A DNA stretch of 64,000 nt, from NCBI GenBank assembly GCA_030268105.1, contig BSDZ01000008.1, forward strand, positions 1,054,001-1,118,000. Reading direction: 5' to 3'. Below the pieces are notes generated by a model that saw only the letters and a list, made by a program, of their open reading frames with translations, was not told the DNA's origin and ran no database searches. The DNA is from Volvox africanus. Taxonomy: Eukaryota; Chlorophyta; Chlorophyceae; Chlamydomonadales; Volvocaceae. The position numbers and the translations under genes were made by a program. This document shows positions 24,801 to 36,229 of the stretch, piece by piece (position 1 is the stretch's first letter; each line of letters starts with the position of its first letter).

Positions 24801-25720
24801 TGGTGGAGCGCCTGTCCAAGGTGAAACTTAAGGCGTGTGAGGATTCCCTTAACATAATGGAATTTATGCTGTTGTATAATTTCCTGGACAAGATGGCCAA
24901 GATGAAACAGAGTAGAGGCCGGAAAAAAACGTCGGCCTCTGATCCGTTCCATCTTGGCTAGGAATGAAGCTTATATAATAATGGGCTAATAATGCACAGA
25001 TCACGGCTGAAGTTATATTTGGTTTCCACCTGTGCCTTTGTTTCCGAGAGGCTTCTGCCTAGTTTACCTCTGCTCGCCTGTCTATCTGTCTGTGCATATG
25101 TCGGTATGTCGTATGTCGATATGTCCACAGGATCAGCCCCCGGTGATTGTGGACGCACCCCTCTTCACTTCGGGCCGACGCTGGCAGTCAGTGGGCTTCA
25201 TGCGCACCACGCTGATCAACCAGGTACAGGAATCGCCGTGTGGAAGAAATATGCTGAGGGCTAGCAAACGGTCGGCTAGATAAAATGGGGCGGAAAAACT
25301 GGTAGACGAGTGGCCCTCATTGGGAGAGGGATGATGGGGGGACGAATCAGACACATCTCCAAACTCAGGGTTATGTTCGAAACGTCTTGGGGAAATTATG
25401 TCGTTGGCTTGGGGCGTTAAAAAGCAGGAGCAGCTGAGGGTTGGGTAGGGTCCAGACTGCGCGAGGATGAAAGCCGCAAGTAGTAAGTAGCGGAGTGTGA
25501 AACCAAGTACACAGACATTTTCGACTGGGTTGAAAAGTGCATGGATAAGATTTCAAATCTTACAAGTCCATTGATTGTGGCTGTCCGTCCTTTCCCTTCC
25601 GATTGCTCACTTGTTCACTAGGCTATATTAATATGCTATGCGCTCGGAGTATCTCCAGAGAAGTTGGCAGGTTGGTATCGACATGCAAAGGAATTTGGAG
25701 TTATAACCAAGTCGTCTTAG
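21808..25720 (+). CDS. Family 2 glycosyltransferase (TIGR04283-like)
   Basis: GT-A fold glycosyltransferase of the type annotated in bacteria as TIGR04283; acceptor unknown. Eight exons in phase: 21808-21897, 21961-21995, 22199-22295, 22590-23495, 23663-23776, 24755-24820, 25131-25223 and 25622-25720, giving about 499 residues. Landmarks in order: LSVIIPALDES (N-terminal strand), VVVVDGGSTDDT (nucleotide binding), GRGRQLNAGWRATRGDWCLF, LHSDSKLPPRYDELV (the DxD-like HSD), WGTFATIQTD, WLHRPYGDQALFIRRDALE, GFKEWPLLEDLEMVERL and SGRRWQSVGF. Exon 4 carries an insertion of about 240 residues between the LPPRYDELV and WGTFATIQTD blocks. It is Ser/Ala/Gly/Cys-rich with CCCC and CCC clusters and is absent from compact family members. 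A TGTAA lies 67 bases after the stop. No transmembrane anchor is obvious at the N terminus. Confidence 0.9.
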
Positions 25721-26716
25721 GGGCTTATATCTTCCTTAAAGAAAAAATTTGTTTCGTTCATGAGTGAGATTGCTTCAATTACATATTGTAACCGATGGAT
25801 GCAACTGCAGATAACCATCTCACAACATACACAGCTCTCGTTCACATGACTAGACGTCTACCCTGATGGACGTTGACGTTCCCGCCTTCATCATCCTAAT
25901 CCACTATCGTGTATGCATGCGTGCAAATCTGGGTCACAGTAGTTAAGCAGCGGCCAATTCATCGAACAAAAAGGAGTCACAGCGAGCGGGTACAAAGGAA
26001 TTCACACGTAATGAAAGCTTCAGAGGAGTAAGGGAGATAGTGACCATCTCATATTGTCATGCCCAAGAAGGGACCTTCTCCTCCCGCTGCCGGCACACAT
26101 GCAAATGATGAGGAAAGGCCGCACACGTCGAAGACGCCTACACCCCATCCCCACGACCGCCACCACCACGGGTGTAGGCAAAGCACTCAATACCACCTCT
26201 CGCCTCCACAGCACCCAGTAACACGTCCCAGCGCAATCCACATTATAATCAAAACCGCCGTATCGACCTGGGGCGTGCCAAACCTGTCACTTCCTGTCAT
26301 CAACTGACAGCGCCAACTACCTGGCGGCAATGCAGCGACCACAGCTAACGCCAAAAACGCAGGTACACAAGCGCACGCGTCACAGCGTCCACCTCTCCAC
26401 GTATGTACACAGCATCCTTTCCTAGTCGTCGAGTCGCTCGGAATGTTCTGCTCCCACACATCACGCCATTCAAACCTGCCCGCCAAATGCCGCATTGCCG
26501 ATTTCCTCGAGGGTAGCAGGTTGGACTCTACCATAGTTTGGGCCACGAATTAGAGGACCCACAGCTATGATGAAGTCGCAGATCCCCATGGCTGACCACG
26601 TCGTGCCTCGAGGCGTGGCCTAAGGAGCCCCAAGGAATTCACGGAGCGGCAAGCGAGAGGAGGCCAGCAGAGAGCAGCTAGTGGTATTTCGTTCCTCGTC
26701 CGAATACGACGTTTCC
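25721..26716. other. Convergent 3' region between glycosyltransferase and CHLP
   Basis: Tail-to-tail region. The left end holds the palindromic poly(A) element. The remainder has no supported gene and is presumably CHLP 3' UTR on the minus strand. Confidence 0.65.
25779..25791. terminator. Palindromic two-way poly(A) element TTACATATTGTAA
   Basis: The right half reads TGTAA on the plus strand, 67 bases past the glycosyltransferase stop. The left half reads TGTAA on the minus strand, facing the CHLP transcript. I found no other minus-strand TGTAA between here and the CHLP stop at 26717. Confidence 0.5.
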
Positions 26717-29402
26717 TTACGCTGTAGCGACACGCTCCTCGTTTGCCTTGCTGCCGAAGGACACGTTGACCGACTTGCTGTTTGCTGAGCGCAGAGCGTT
26801 GGAGCGGATGAGGCTGGAAACAGTGCGAACAAGTAGCTTGACATCATCTAGAGGGTTACCCGGGACCACGGTCTTATAGAGGTAGCTGTCGAAGGTCATC
26901 TTCTGCACATAGCTGTCCTCGCAGAGCTCCACGAAGGCCTCGCGGGCAGGGTTAGACCTGAATAATAACGGAGGGGCGCGGACACCGTACAGCGGCATTA
27001 GAATGGGCGGGGCGGGACAGGGAGATCCGACGGCCCACACAAGGGCATGGAGCTCTGGTCCAACAAACCCTATAAACCAGGAAAACACATAGACAGATTC
27101 CCCTTCCCTCTCCCTCCTCCCCACACTCACCGATAAAAGACCTTCTGCAGGATGTCCAGGACTTTGTACGTGGCCCAGTACTTGCGGTCCCACTTGTCCA
27201 GGTACACCCGGATGGCGTCCTCACCCGCCATCTTGGTGCCGTTGGCAGAGCCCTCCACAATCGCCTCAGCGCACATGCGGCCGGACTTGGCGGCGAAGTA
27301 AATGCCCTCACCTGAGCACTTGGTCACGTAGCCGGCGGCGTCGCCAACCAGGGCCACCCGGCCCTTGCAGCGGCGAGGCCGCGGGTGCTCTGGGATGGGG
27401 TGAGCCTCAACGCGAATGATCTTGCCTCCCTCAGTCTTCACCTTCGAACGGTCGCGGGTGGCTTGCTGGTACTGCTTTATCGCGGTTTTGTTGACAACGG
27501 TACCCGTACCAACGGCCACGTGGTCGTACTTAGGGAACACCTGTGCGCGTCATGCGGTGTAACCATAACCGTCATAAGCCCCGCAGCCTTTGCAATTCTT
27601 ATTTTTTATTGGTCTGGCAATACACAATACTGGCGGAAGATATGGACACATGACATGGACTGACAGACAAGACACAGACTGACGGAGTGAAAGATGAACC
27701 AGGACGATCTAGGGAACGACAGAGATGGCAGAGACAGAGCTCAGGGACAGCGCAAGTCGTGCACAGACGGATGGACGGACAGACGGAAGAACGGACCTAC
27801 CCAGCCATAGAAGTCGGGTGACACATCATCACCGACGTACATCTCCGCCAGGTTCTCGTAGTACTTCATCTTGTCTTCAGGAATGCGAATGCGCTCCTGA
27901 AAGGCAATAGCGTAGTCGTACTCGCCGGCATCAATTTCTTTTGCAATTCGACTGTTTGCACCGTCAGCGCCAATGATCATGTCCACCTGAGCGATTGCAG
28001 TTGAGGTAGATCACCACCAAGAAATTTGGTGGGAAGGCAGAAAGGCAAAAAAGCAAAGGAACAACGCGTCAATCAGTAACGCCAGATACTTTCCTCCGTG
28101 TAACACGAGGAGTGTAGAAGCTACACTTTCCCTGATCACGCTTCGGCAACTTGGATGGACGGATGCTCGTGATCATTCCCCTCCTAATCATCATCTGGGT
28201 TCAGTTTGACTTACTCTTCAATGGCCGGCACTCTTGTGCCCACCACCATTGGCCAGTACTCTGCAGGCTAGCCAAACCCAGTGTCCCCATCTACCTTTCC
28301 CGTTCGGTACAGGAGGTGGCAAGAAAGAGGTATAATAGAGCCCACCGTTACGTCTGCAGCACGTCCGAAGAGCAAGTCGCCGACCATCATTCAGTCTACC
28401 GTTTTGAATACTGTAACCGTCCTTAGACTGAGGGCTGGTTAGTGTACCCTCACCCCAATCCCCGGTCAGCCGTTAGTTCTGGGAAGTGTGCAAAAGGGCC
28501 CTTCGTCCTCACCTCCAGAGTGGCGGGGGTGCCCATCTTGCTGCCATCCGCGAAGCTGGTGTAGTGGATGGTGAATGGGCCATCTGTGCCCTGCTGCTCG
28601 GACCGCATGAAGAGGCCATTCAGGACGGAGGCGCCCAGCTTCTCAGCGCGCTTGCGGAGATAGTCATCAAACACCTCGCGGCGGCACATGCCGATCCACT
28701 CGGTCTCGCTAAGGGTCTTGCCTACATCAACCTCGCGGTTCGATGGGGAGATCATCTTCATCTTGGTGACTTTGCGGTCGATGATCTCCAAGGGCAGATC
28801 AAATTCCTCCACCATGCAAAGCGGAATAGCTCCACCGCATGGCTGCGGCGCAGATGAGGGTTAGGTAAGGGGCAGGTAATGAGACTTGTTGCAGTCGCGA
28901 GCCACTTTTATCGGACCCATAACGCTAACACCAGATCTTTGAAGGAAATAATAAAGAGGATTAAAATGTATATTTTAACATTAGGCTTGCAACGAGATTT
29001 ACTGGTGGATCTATCCCTCTCACCCACGACATGAACGCTCACCTTGCAGTTATCCAGCTTACGCTCAATCAAGAAGGTCTCCACGCCACCCTTAGCCAGA
29101 GTTTCAGCAGCGCAGGCACCCGATGGGCCACCGCCAATGACGGCCACGCGTAGTTTACGGCCCTCCAATACAGCGCCGTCCTTCACTGCAAAGACGGTCT
29201 GGACCGCACGCGACACACTGCGAGCGCCGCTCACTGCGATCACACGCTGATGCACAGATACACCGGCAAAGTAAAAGCTGGGAATCTGCGTGCCAGCAGT
29301 CTTGCGGACGCCGGTCGCCCGGAAAGGGGCGACACGGCCCTGCGCCACCTGGCGATTGGCGACCTTGCCGCTAACCTGAGTGTTCGCAAATGAAGCAGCC
29401 AT
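26717..29402 (-). CDS. CHLP: Geranylgeranyl diphosphate/chlorophyll reductase, chloroplast
   Basis: Reduces the geranylgeranyl side chain to phytyl for chlorophyll and tocopherol, at plastid membranes, with NADPH. Five exons (5' to 3'): 29402-29043, 28842-28513, 27986-27801, 27540-27131 and 26957-26717, about 508 residues, in phase throughout. The N terminus is Ala/Val/Arg-rich with few acidic residues (MAASFANTQVSGKVANRQ), as expected of a transit peptide. The FAD Rossmann motif is VAVIGGGPSGACAAE. PCGGAIPLCMVEEF, IIGADGANSR and GDAAGYVTKCSGEGIYFAAK are typical CHLP landmarks. The length fits plant and algal orthologues. The gene converges with the glycosyltransferase and diverges from the PRMT, so the 29403-31056 interval is a shared upstream region. 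Nothing suggests damage. Confidence 0.97.
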
Positions 29403-31056
29403 TTTCTCTAGTGCAAGTGTGAAGTAACATCGGAATCTGGAAACGCAATTTTAGACGAATGATCAAATGTACGAACGAAATGTACGGTGGATCCCCCTAT
29501 AGAAGCGCTAACATGCCATGCAGGGCATAATAAAACGTTCTGGTTGGTGTTTTGTGCTCAATGAATGTTGATCTTAGAGTCCATGCGGGAGTTTTGACTG
29601 GGCAAGAGACTTGTTTTAGATGTATGTGGACAAGGTCTGCATTGACAAAACTCACGATTGGAATCATTGAGAGGCAGGTTGAGAATGGTTTACATAAGGT
29701 GCGATTTGACTCTGGAAAACGATATCACTTCTCCAAGTTGAAGAGTTCTGCGTTCACGAATTGCATTTTGCATGATCATAGAGTTATATAGTTCAACTCA
29801 ATCAGTTCTGTTGTTTTGGAAAGCGACTTTGGAATGGGTGGACAAGTTCCTGCGCCCAAGCGAAGATGACCTTGTTATCCCAAAGCGCTCTAGAAAAATG
29901 TATTTGTAAATATCCTCGCGTATGCTTGATGGATCGGCAACGATTAACACAGGGGCAAGCGTCAGAAACGTTGTGTTTAAGGGTGTTGTAGCTTCAAGGT
30001 AACGTAATCGTTTTGTGTGCGGCGAACCACCGAATATTTGATGTCGTCGATCGTCATTGTCGACAAGCGTATGATTTCGCGGGACAGCTTTAGACTATAA
30101 TGCAATTCACTCGTGTACGGAGTGGTCTTACTACACCGACCCAAATGCAAGCCGTCTCCTTTCAATTCTATCCAAATATTAATCTTCCAACGACCTGGGT
30201 ATACTCTGTTTGTTGTCAAGGTCGTTGTTTTTACGAAATCGGAAACTTTACGCCTAGCCAAATCCCCGCCGACAGTGCCCATTCTCACCTAAGATCCGCG
30301 ACGACAACTTTATGGCATTTTGCACGAGCTAAATTTCCGTAAACAAAACATATTGTGACGTTAACTCGAATACGCACCATCAGTCGCACGCATGCTCACC
30401 ATTCCGGGCCATTTGCAACAATACGACACGAGGGCTGCGCTGATGAACACTGGTGCAACTAACGGAAGGCTATCCAACAGCTGTAGTCCTAAGATGATTG
30501 GCAAGGCAGCGCCGTACGGCTTTTGCAGCGCCGCAAGTCACAGCCTTCGCGATGCTGCCCCCTTCCCTTTTCATCGTGGCCTTGGCTGCACCACATCTGC
30601 GGCATCGCCTACGGTACGTCTAGCCATCGGTATGCAGGTTCTTTGTCGTACATTAACTTTTAGTACTTGTACAAAGCTTAGCTCTAACAGCTTCATTAAC
30701 ATACCGTCCGCCATCGCCATACCTTCGCCGCACCCTCCGCCGCCATGCAGCGCGTCGCTCTCTTCTTCCATCACACCCAGGTTTAGACCCCCAACATCTT
30801 ACCCATCCTCCTTCTCCTCCATGTCCCCAGCCCTCGACCCGCAATTTATTCCAGGTTCTCACAAACACAAACTTCCCGTTCAATAGTAAATCGCCGTTGA
30901 GGTTAGTGATACCGACCGAAGTTCAGGCTAGTTAGGTGCACCTCTTTAACCTTCTGGTTCAACCGCTAAACCGCTCAATCTCCAACCTTAATCTCAAACG
31001 AGCGTCTTTAGGAAAAGCCGCCCGTGAACTTTCAGATCCCGAAACGACCTGTGTGT
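29403..31056. other. Divergent upstream region of CHLP and the PRMT gene
   Basis: About 1.65 kb between two genes transcribed outward. It contains AT-rich DNA and short ORFs of no recognisable kind. Further 5' PRMT exons within about 30400-31050 cannot be excluded. No TATA or light-response element could be assigned with confidence. Confidence 0.55.
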
Positions 31057-34000
31057 ATGTGTGGGTGTCTTGCCCGGAATGCGCTCGTACAGCAACCACT
31101 GAAGAGATCTGGGGCCCGCGGCGGCGCTGGACAGCCCTCCACCAGCACCATCGCTGTAGCAGCCGCCGCCATTGACAGTAGCAGCATTTCCAGCAACAAC
31201 AACCTATATAAACGTGATCGGCGGCGGCGACCTGTGTTACACGTAGATCCGCCCACCATCAACTGGGACCGATGGGAGATCCTCATACTCCGTAGGGCCC
31301 AAGAGGTACGGTACGACGCTATGTGTGAGTGTTGTGGTAGGAACGTGATTGGGGGAGAATGCGGGTTAGCATATTTTGATATCTTCCCTTATGGGAAGGA
31401 AAGAGAGAAGAGAACGCTGCGGGTTTTGGATGTTGGCCATGTGGGCTCCCTCACCCTCTTGCGTTACACGACATACCATGTTGGCGGAACTCGCCGTGGG
31501 GCAATGGCGGCACGTCCCCATCCCTGGAGCCCGCACGCTTTGTACGGCACCATTTCAATAAACTATGTACAGCCGTACTTGCTTGCTAGTTATCAAATTG
31601 GTGCCACGGGGTCCGTTGCTGCTTGGGGCAGCTTCCAAGCGCCTTAAATTACAGAATTTTGCGATTACGCAAACAAATAATAAAAAAGAAAATATTATCT
31701 GGAAGTAATTTAAAAACAAAATAATATTTACGCATGGTATGCTATGCTATGGGGTGGCTACACGGGTGGCGCACGTGCAGGCTGGGTTAACCGACGACGA
31801 CGACGACAACGATGACGACGAGGAGGACGAGGAGGGCGGCGAAGAGCAGGCATCCGGAGAGGAGAGCTTCTCTTCGCGGCTGGCGTCGTCTGACTTAAGA
31901 GCTGCGTACTTTCGGCGCTGGGATGACCCCGCGCTGCATCAGCCCCTGCTCCAAGTGTGTTGGGTTACAATCATCGGCAGAGCGGAGGGGGGAGGGGCGG
32001 AGGGGACGGAAGGGGGGAGGCGGCGGAGGGGACGGATGGGACGTCAAGACATGTGCGGGACCTGGAAAGGGGCTTTCGAGGAGACGGGAATGGCGGGGTC
32101 AGCTGCTGGCTGGGAATACGCTGTGAGGGGGAGATACAGAGGAGTGCTCGGTCCAGCAGATACGCAACAGAACCCTGGGTCACAACACGAGGTCTCTCTC
32201 GGGGGCGCCAGGGTGTCAGCTGCAAAGTCCATAACCTGACGCACTTCACTGCCGTACGTGTACCAGGACCGTGTGCTGACGACGGCCTGGCGGGAGGCGC
32301 TGGCGGCCGCCCCCCCTGGAGCGTTGGAAGGTCGCGTAGTCATGGAGGTGGGCTGCGGCCTGGGGCTACTGTCCATGCTGGCGGCCAAGGTACGGCAAGG
32401 TTGTGTACGGTGTGTAATGTACGTTGTGGTACGGATTTAGGCTTCAAACGTTTGTACCTTTCTGCCGGACACCTACACGAGAAAGGTACAAATGTATGAC
32501 CTTGTACAAATCACAGATGGCAGATGACTTGGTGATGTAGTTAAAGATGTCATTTGTGTTGTTGGCCGTTAAATACGGCCCTCCACTCGTACATGAATTG
32601 ACACATTCCCGTCCTTCAACACCTAACAGGCGGGAGCCGCTCGAGTCATTGCGGTCGATGGCTCAGAAGGAGCCGTAGATGCAGCGCGCCGCATTATCAA
32701 AGCGAATGGCCTGCAGGACATAATTACTGTCGTACACGGTACGGTTTCAAAGTGTACACGATATGGGTGGTTCCCTCCTCAAGTCGCCCGCCTCCTCCTT
32801 CCCGCCCTTTTCCCTGTTTCGTCACTTCATGCCCGGATCGATGATTCCCGTTCCAAATCTGGATTTGGATCCGGTCGTTAATGTGCGAATCTTATTGCTG
32901 ATTTAACCTGATTACATCATGATGTGGTACGAACTAGGTGCCATTGAAGATATCGAAGAAATTCCCGGACTGCTGCCGGGAGGAGTTGATCTGATAATCT
33001 CCAACTGGATGGGTTGCGGACTGCTAGCCGGCGGAATGATTCACAGCGTCGCACATGCAGTTAAGTGAGTGACTGATCACTCTCTCAGGGCTAGGCATTA
33101 AGACAAGATTTAAGAAATTGGAGAAATCATATATAAGTTTTCTGAGTTTTAGGGGAGGTAATATGGGGGGAAGTACGGCTGGCATTTTCAGAAGGCGAAC
33201 CTGAGACATCAAAACGTGTGTTGCGGAGCGCAAAAAAATGTGTTGCGGAGGAAAAGGAAAACATTATCTTTACCTGCCTTTTTATATGGTTTTCCGTTAA
33301 TTAGTTGTTCGTATACTAATAACTTCTTTAATTTCGTTTCAGGAAGTGGCTGCGGCCCGGAGGGGTGGTCCTCCCGGATCGGGTGTCGCTGTGGGCAGCT
33401 GGGCTGGAGGACAGGGAGGCCTTACAGGTAGGCCTAGTGGATGTGTTTTGAAAGGAAGGGGAGAATGGGCAAAATGGGACTACAGATCTTCAAGCCTCTG
33501 TGACCGTTAGGGGTTGCACGTATTTTGCAGCTTCGCGGCAGCAGTATCAGATCGCGTTTGTTCGACTTCCCCACCCCTCACACACCGCACACATCGCAGG
33601 AAGCAAAAGAGTCGTGGAGTCGTGTGGCGGGTTTCGATTTGTCAATGGCGCTGACTCAGGTACGACAGGGTTTCATCCATTCGTCTCTCCTTCCCAGGGA
33701 GTGGGAAGGGGTTTACGGTGCCTGGCAGGTGAGTGGTTGGGAACACAACCCCGACTCGATTGATGCTAGTGAGCCGGGGGGGGGGGGGGGATGCGGGGGG
33801 TCGGGTGTGCGTGTGCTGTCTTCAGCCCTCCAAACCCTCGCTTAACCCTCCCTCCCCGCCTCCCTCCCCGCCTCTCTTTTTCACTCTTCCCAAACTTTGA
33901 ACCTTGGTAATTGCACTCCGTGTTATCTCCCTCTCCCTCTCCCTCTCTCGCTTATCTTAATATTCCTATACCCCTCCCCCTCTGCCATGTCCCCACCTCC

Positions 34001-35550
34001 CGTCCCCTACTACCCCTACCCCTACCTTCCTGCTAGGTCATCAAGCACCCGCGCAGCGACGTATTGACACGTAAGGCCCAACTGATTTCCGCTCCTCAAC
34101 GACTTGCCTCCTGGGAGGTAGCGACTCTGAGGCCGGAGACGGTGCTACAGCCGGTCGTTGAAGATGACGACGACGAAGATAAAGACGAGGAGGAGGAGCG
34201 GACGGCTGTGTACGCCAGATGTCCCTTTAAGTAAGTGACAACTGGCGTCGATGTGGATGTGGATGTGGATGCCGGGATATGCGTGGCGGTACTTCGGATG
34301 TACCTCCGTACCACCTACCTCACACCCCCAGCCGGTCACCACCGGACCTAATGCTGCTTCTGTCTCTAGATGAACCAACAACAACCAGTGACCAGTAACC
34401 ACTAACCGACATTCTCGTCTCCTTCGCGCCTTTCGTGCGTTTATTCACACATTCGCCTTGTGCAAACCCGAAATGTACGGCGCAATTAATTCTACCGGAT
34501 GTTTTGTGGGAGGCCAACCCCTCCCTCCCTTTAATCATGCTCCCTCTTAACCCCCTTCCCATTAACATGCATTCCAACCTTTTCTGGCTGCTGCTCAGGT
34601 TCACTTCTCTTCGCGATGAGCGGTTGTTCGGTTTGGTGCTGTACTGGGAGGCCATATGGACGTGGGGAGGGGCACTGGAGAGTGAGTCCGCGAAAGGGGG
34701 AGATGAAAGGGCAGGCGAGGAGGGTGGGGAGGAGGGGGAGAGGAGGGAGGCAGTGTGAAGACATCGGTAACATGCACCCATGTGTATGTGGGGTTCAGAA
34801 GGGAAGAGGAAAGCATTTGCGCGGGAGGCAGGGATGGTGAGATGACAAGGTAGGGTGTTGTGTGCAACTGCAGCAATGGCGGTGGCGGTGTGGGTACCGT
34901 TTAGTTTCTTGGAAAGCACTTGTGATTTCGATGCCGCGAACGTTTTTTCCGGTTATGATACTCTCGTCGTGTGACTTTCAGGCGAGGGCAAGTCGCCGGT
35001 ACGATTCTCAACCCATCCGTTTTCTTCCTCCACACACTACCAGCAGCTCATGTTGGACCTGCCCAGGTGGGTAACCGCAGCGCTGGGTATTGGGCGAGGC
35101 GTACAGGAAAACAGCAATAGCTAGAGGGAGGGTGAAGGGGTTTGGAGTTGGCGCTGACCTGACGCTTACAGGCTGGCCCCGGCGTCAAAACTGGAGGGGA
35201 GGCAATGGGCCTTACGGATTTGCGCGCCAAATCCAAATATGCATTTGTGTCGGCGTCTCTTTCTCTCGGCCCGTCGGGCGTGGATGAGCTGTGGCCTCCA
35301 GGCTTCCAAATATGATCCGCGCCGCTCTAGGACATAAGCCTCTTCTGACCCTACTGTGCTGCAATGCCCGCAATGCCCGCCAACACTGGGTAGGACGGTT
35401 CGGCTCGCTGCGGACGACGAGGTGAGTGGGGAGCTCGTGCTCAGGCCGGGCAACACTGACCCACGGGACATCGAGATGCAACTGCAAGTATCGCACGGGG
35501 ATGGGTCCCCAGTTACCGCGTCGTACCGTGTATCACATTTGAGTCGATGA
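31057..35550 (+). CDS. Protein arginine N-methyltransferase family, divergent active site
   Basis: Eleven exons in phase: 31057-31305, 31781-31954, 32267-32389, 32630-32738, 32938-33064, 33343-33427, 33531-33659, 34037-34230, 34599-34681, 34982-35066 and 35394-35550, about 504 residues. The 5' end is uncertain: 31057 is the first in-frame ATG in its exon. After a low-complexity N terminus and an acidic run (about 31787-31850) come YFRRWDD, DRVLTTAWREAL, the SAM motif VMEVGCGLGLLSMLAAKAG, VIAVDGSEGAV, ISNWMGCGLLAGGM, WLRPGGVVLPD, and the beta-barrel with FSTHPFSSSTHYQQ and VSGELVLRPGNTDPRD. Active PRMTs have SEWMGY...E in the double-E loop. Here both Glu are replaced (SNWMGC, AGGM), the THW loop reads THY, and the VRT arginine of the N-terminal motif is Leu. 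A second acidic insert, EDDDDEDKDEEEE, sits in the barrel. The fold is well supported; arginine-methylating activity is doubtful. Confidence 0.9.
33776..33790 (+). repeat. G15 homopolymer
   Basis: Fifteen consecutive G in a PRMT intron, followed by ATGCGGGGGG. It could form a quadruplex or reflect an assembly-sensitive site. Confidence 0.8.
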
Positions 35551-36229
35551 GGAGGATGAGGAGGATAATGAGGATGATGACGGTGGTGAAAGTGGTGGGT
35601 CAGTGGGGCCCTTATGATGTGAGGGAACGATGAAGCACTGGCCGTTGTCAGACACAGACGATGTTGTTGGAGACAACAGTTGGTGGTCTCCCGAACGTGG
35701 TCGTTATAAATTCTCACGTGCTGTGTTGCCTTCCACGTGGAGCTCCGTTGTCGTTGTTAGCAACGTGCCTTGATCGTGGATTGATGTGTTACATGTAACA
35801 AATAAAATTTTTATAATTGCAACATCTGATGGTGATGTTATAAACTTTATGAGCGGAAGGTGGCTGATACTAAACGAACTGGAGTATAGAACTGCACGAT
35901 CACCGCAACCGCGTCGTACACAGTGTTTAACTGACAAGCGAGTTGTGGAACTGGTTAGCCACTTGCGTTTCATGCTCCAAGTAAATTACCTTAGGAAAGA
36001 ATTTTTGAACTTGACTAATAATTAGAGTCTAATTTTGTGATTGTCAAGATCGCTGGTCGTTTTGTTACGTGTGTTTTGTCGGGCCAAGCTCTTACATAGG
36101 AAAGTGGCTTCTGTAGACCATTTTTTACAATACGCATTATGTAATGCCTTTATTTCCGGGCGTCCTGTAAGCGTTGCTTGCATTTTGTATAAACAGTAGG
36201 ACAGTTCACTGGCTTCCGTTTTAAACGTA
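35551..36229. other. Short spacer between PRMT and METTL14
   Basis: Contains the PRMT 3' UTR with a candidate TGTAA at 35794-35798, followed by the METTL14 5' region. A TATAAA at 36188-36193 lies only 37 bases before the METTL14 ATG, which is too close to be a comfortable TATA box. Confidence 0.55.
35794..35798 (+). terminator. Candidate poly(A) signal TGTAA for the PRMT gene
   Basis: TGTAA 244 bases after the PRMT stop, in an AT-rich setting (ACATGTAACAAATAAAA). Confidence 0.5.

Noticed and set aside
27725..28426. Plus-strand frames across the CHLP exons and introns
   Set aside because: Antisense shadows of a firmly identified gene.
34320..34919. 199-residue minus-strand frame
   Set aside because: It overlaps a PRMT exon on the opposite strand (34599-34681), has low-complexity Ser/Pro composition and no recognisable motif.
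35171..35336. Possible PRMT terminal exon with a CAG acceptor near 35171
   Set aside because: Joining 35066 directly to 35394 gives the expected PRMT C-terminal strand pattern (TVRLAADDEVSGEL), which the alternative lacks. It could only be an alternative exon.
35394..35550. GTGAGT within the last PRMT exon (about 35421) as a donor
   Set aside because: Reading through gives DDEVSGELVLRPG, the conserved PRMT sequence, so it is coding.
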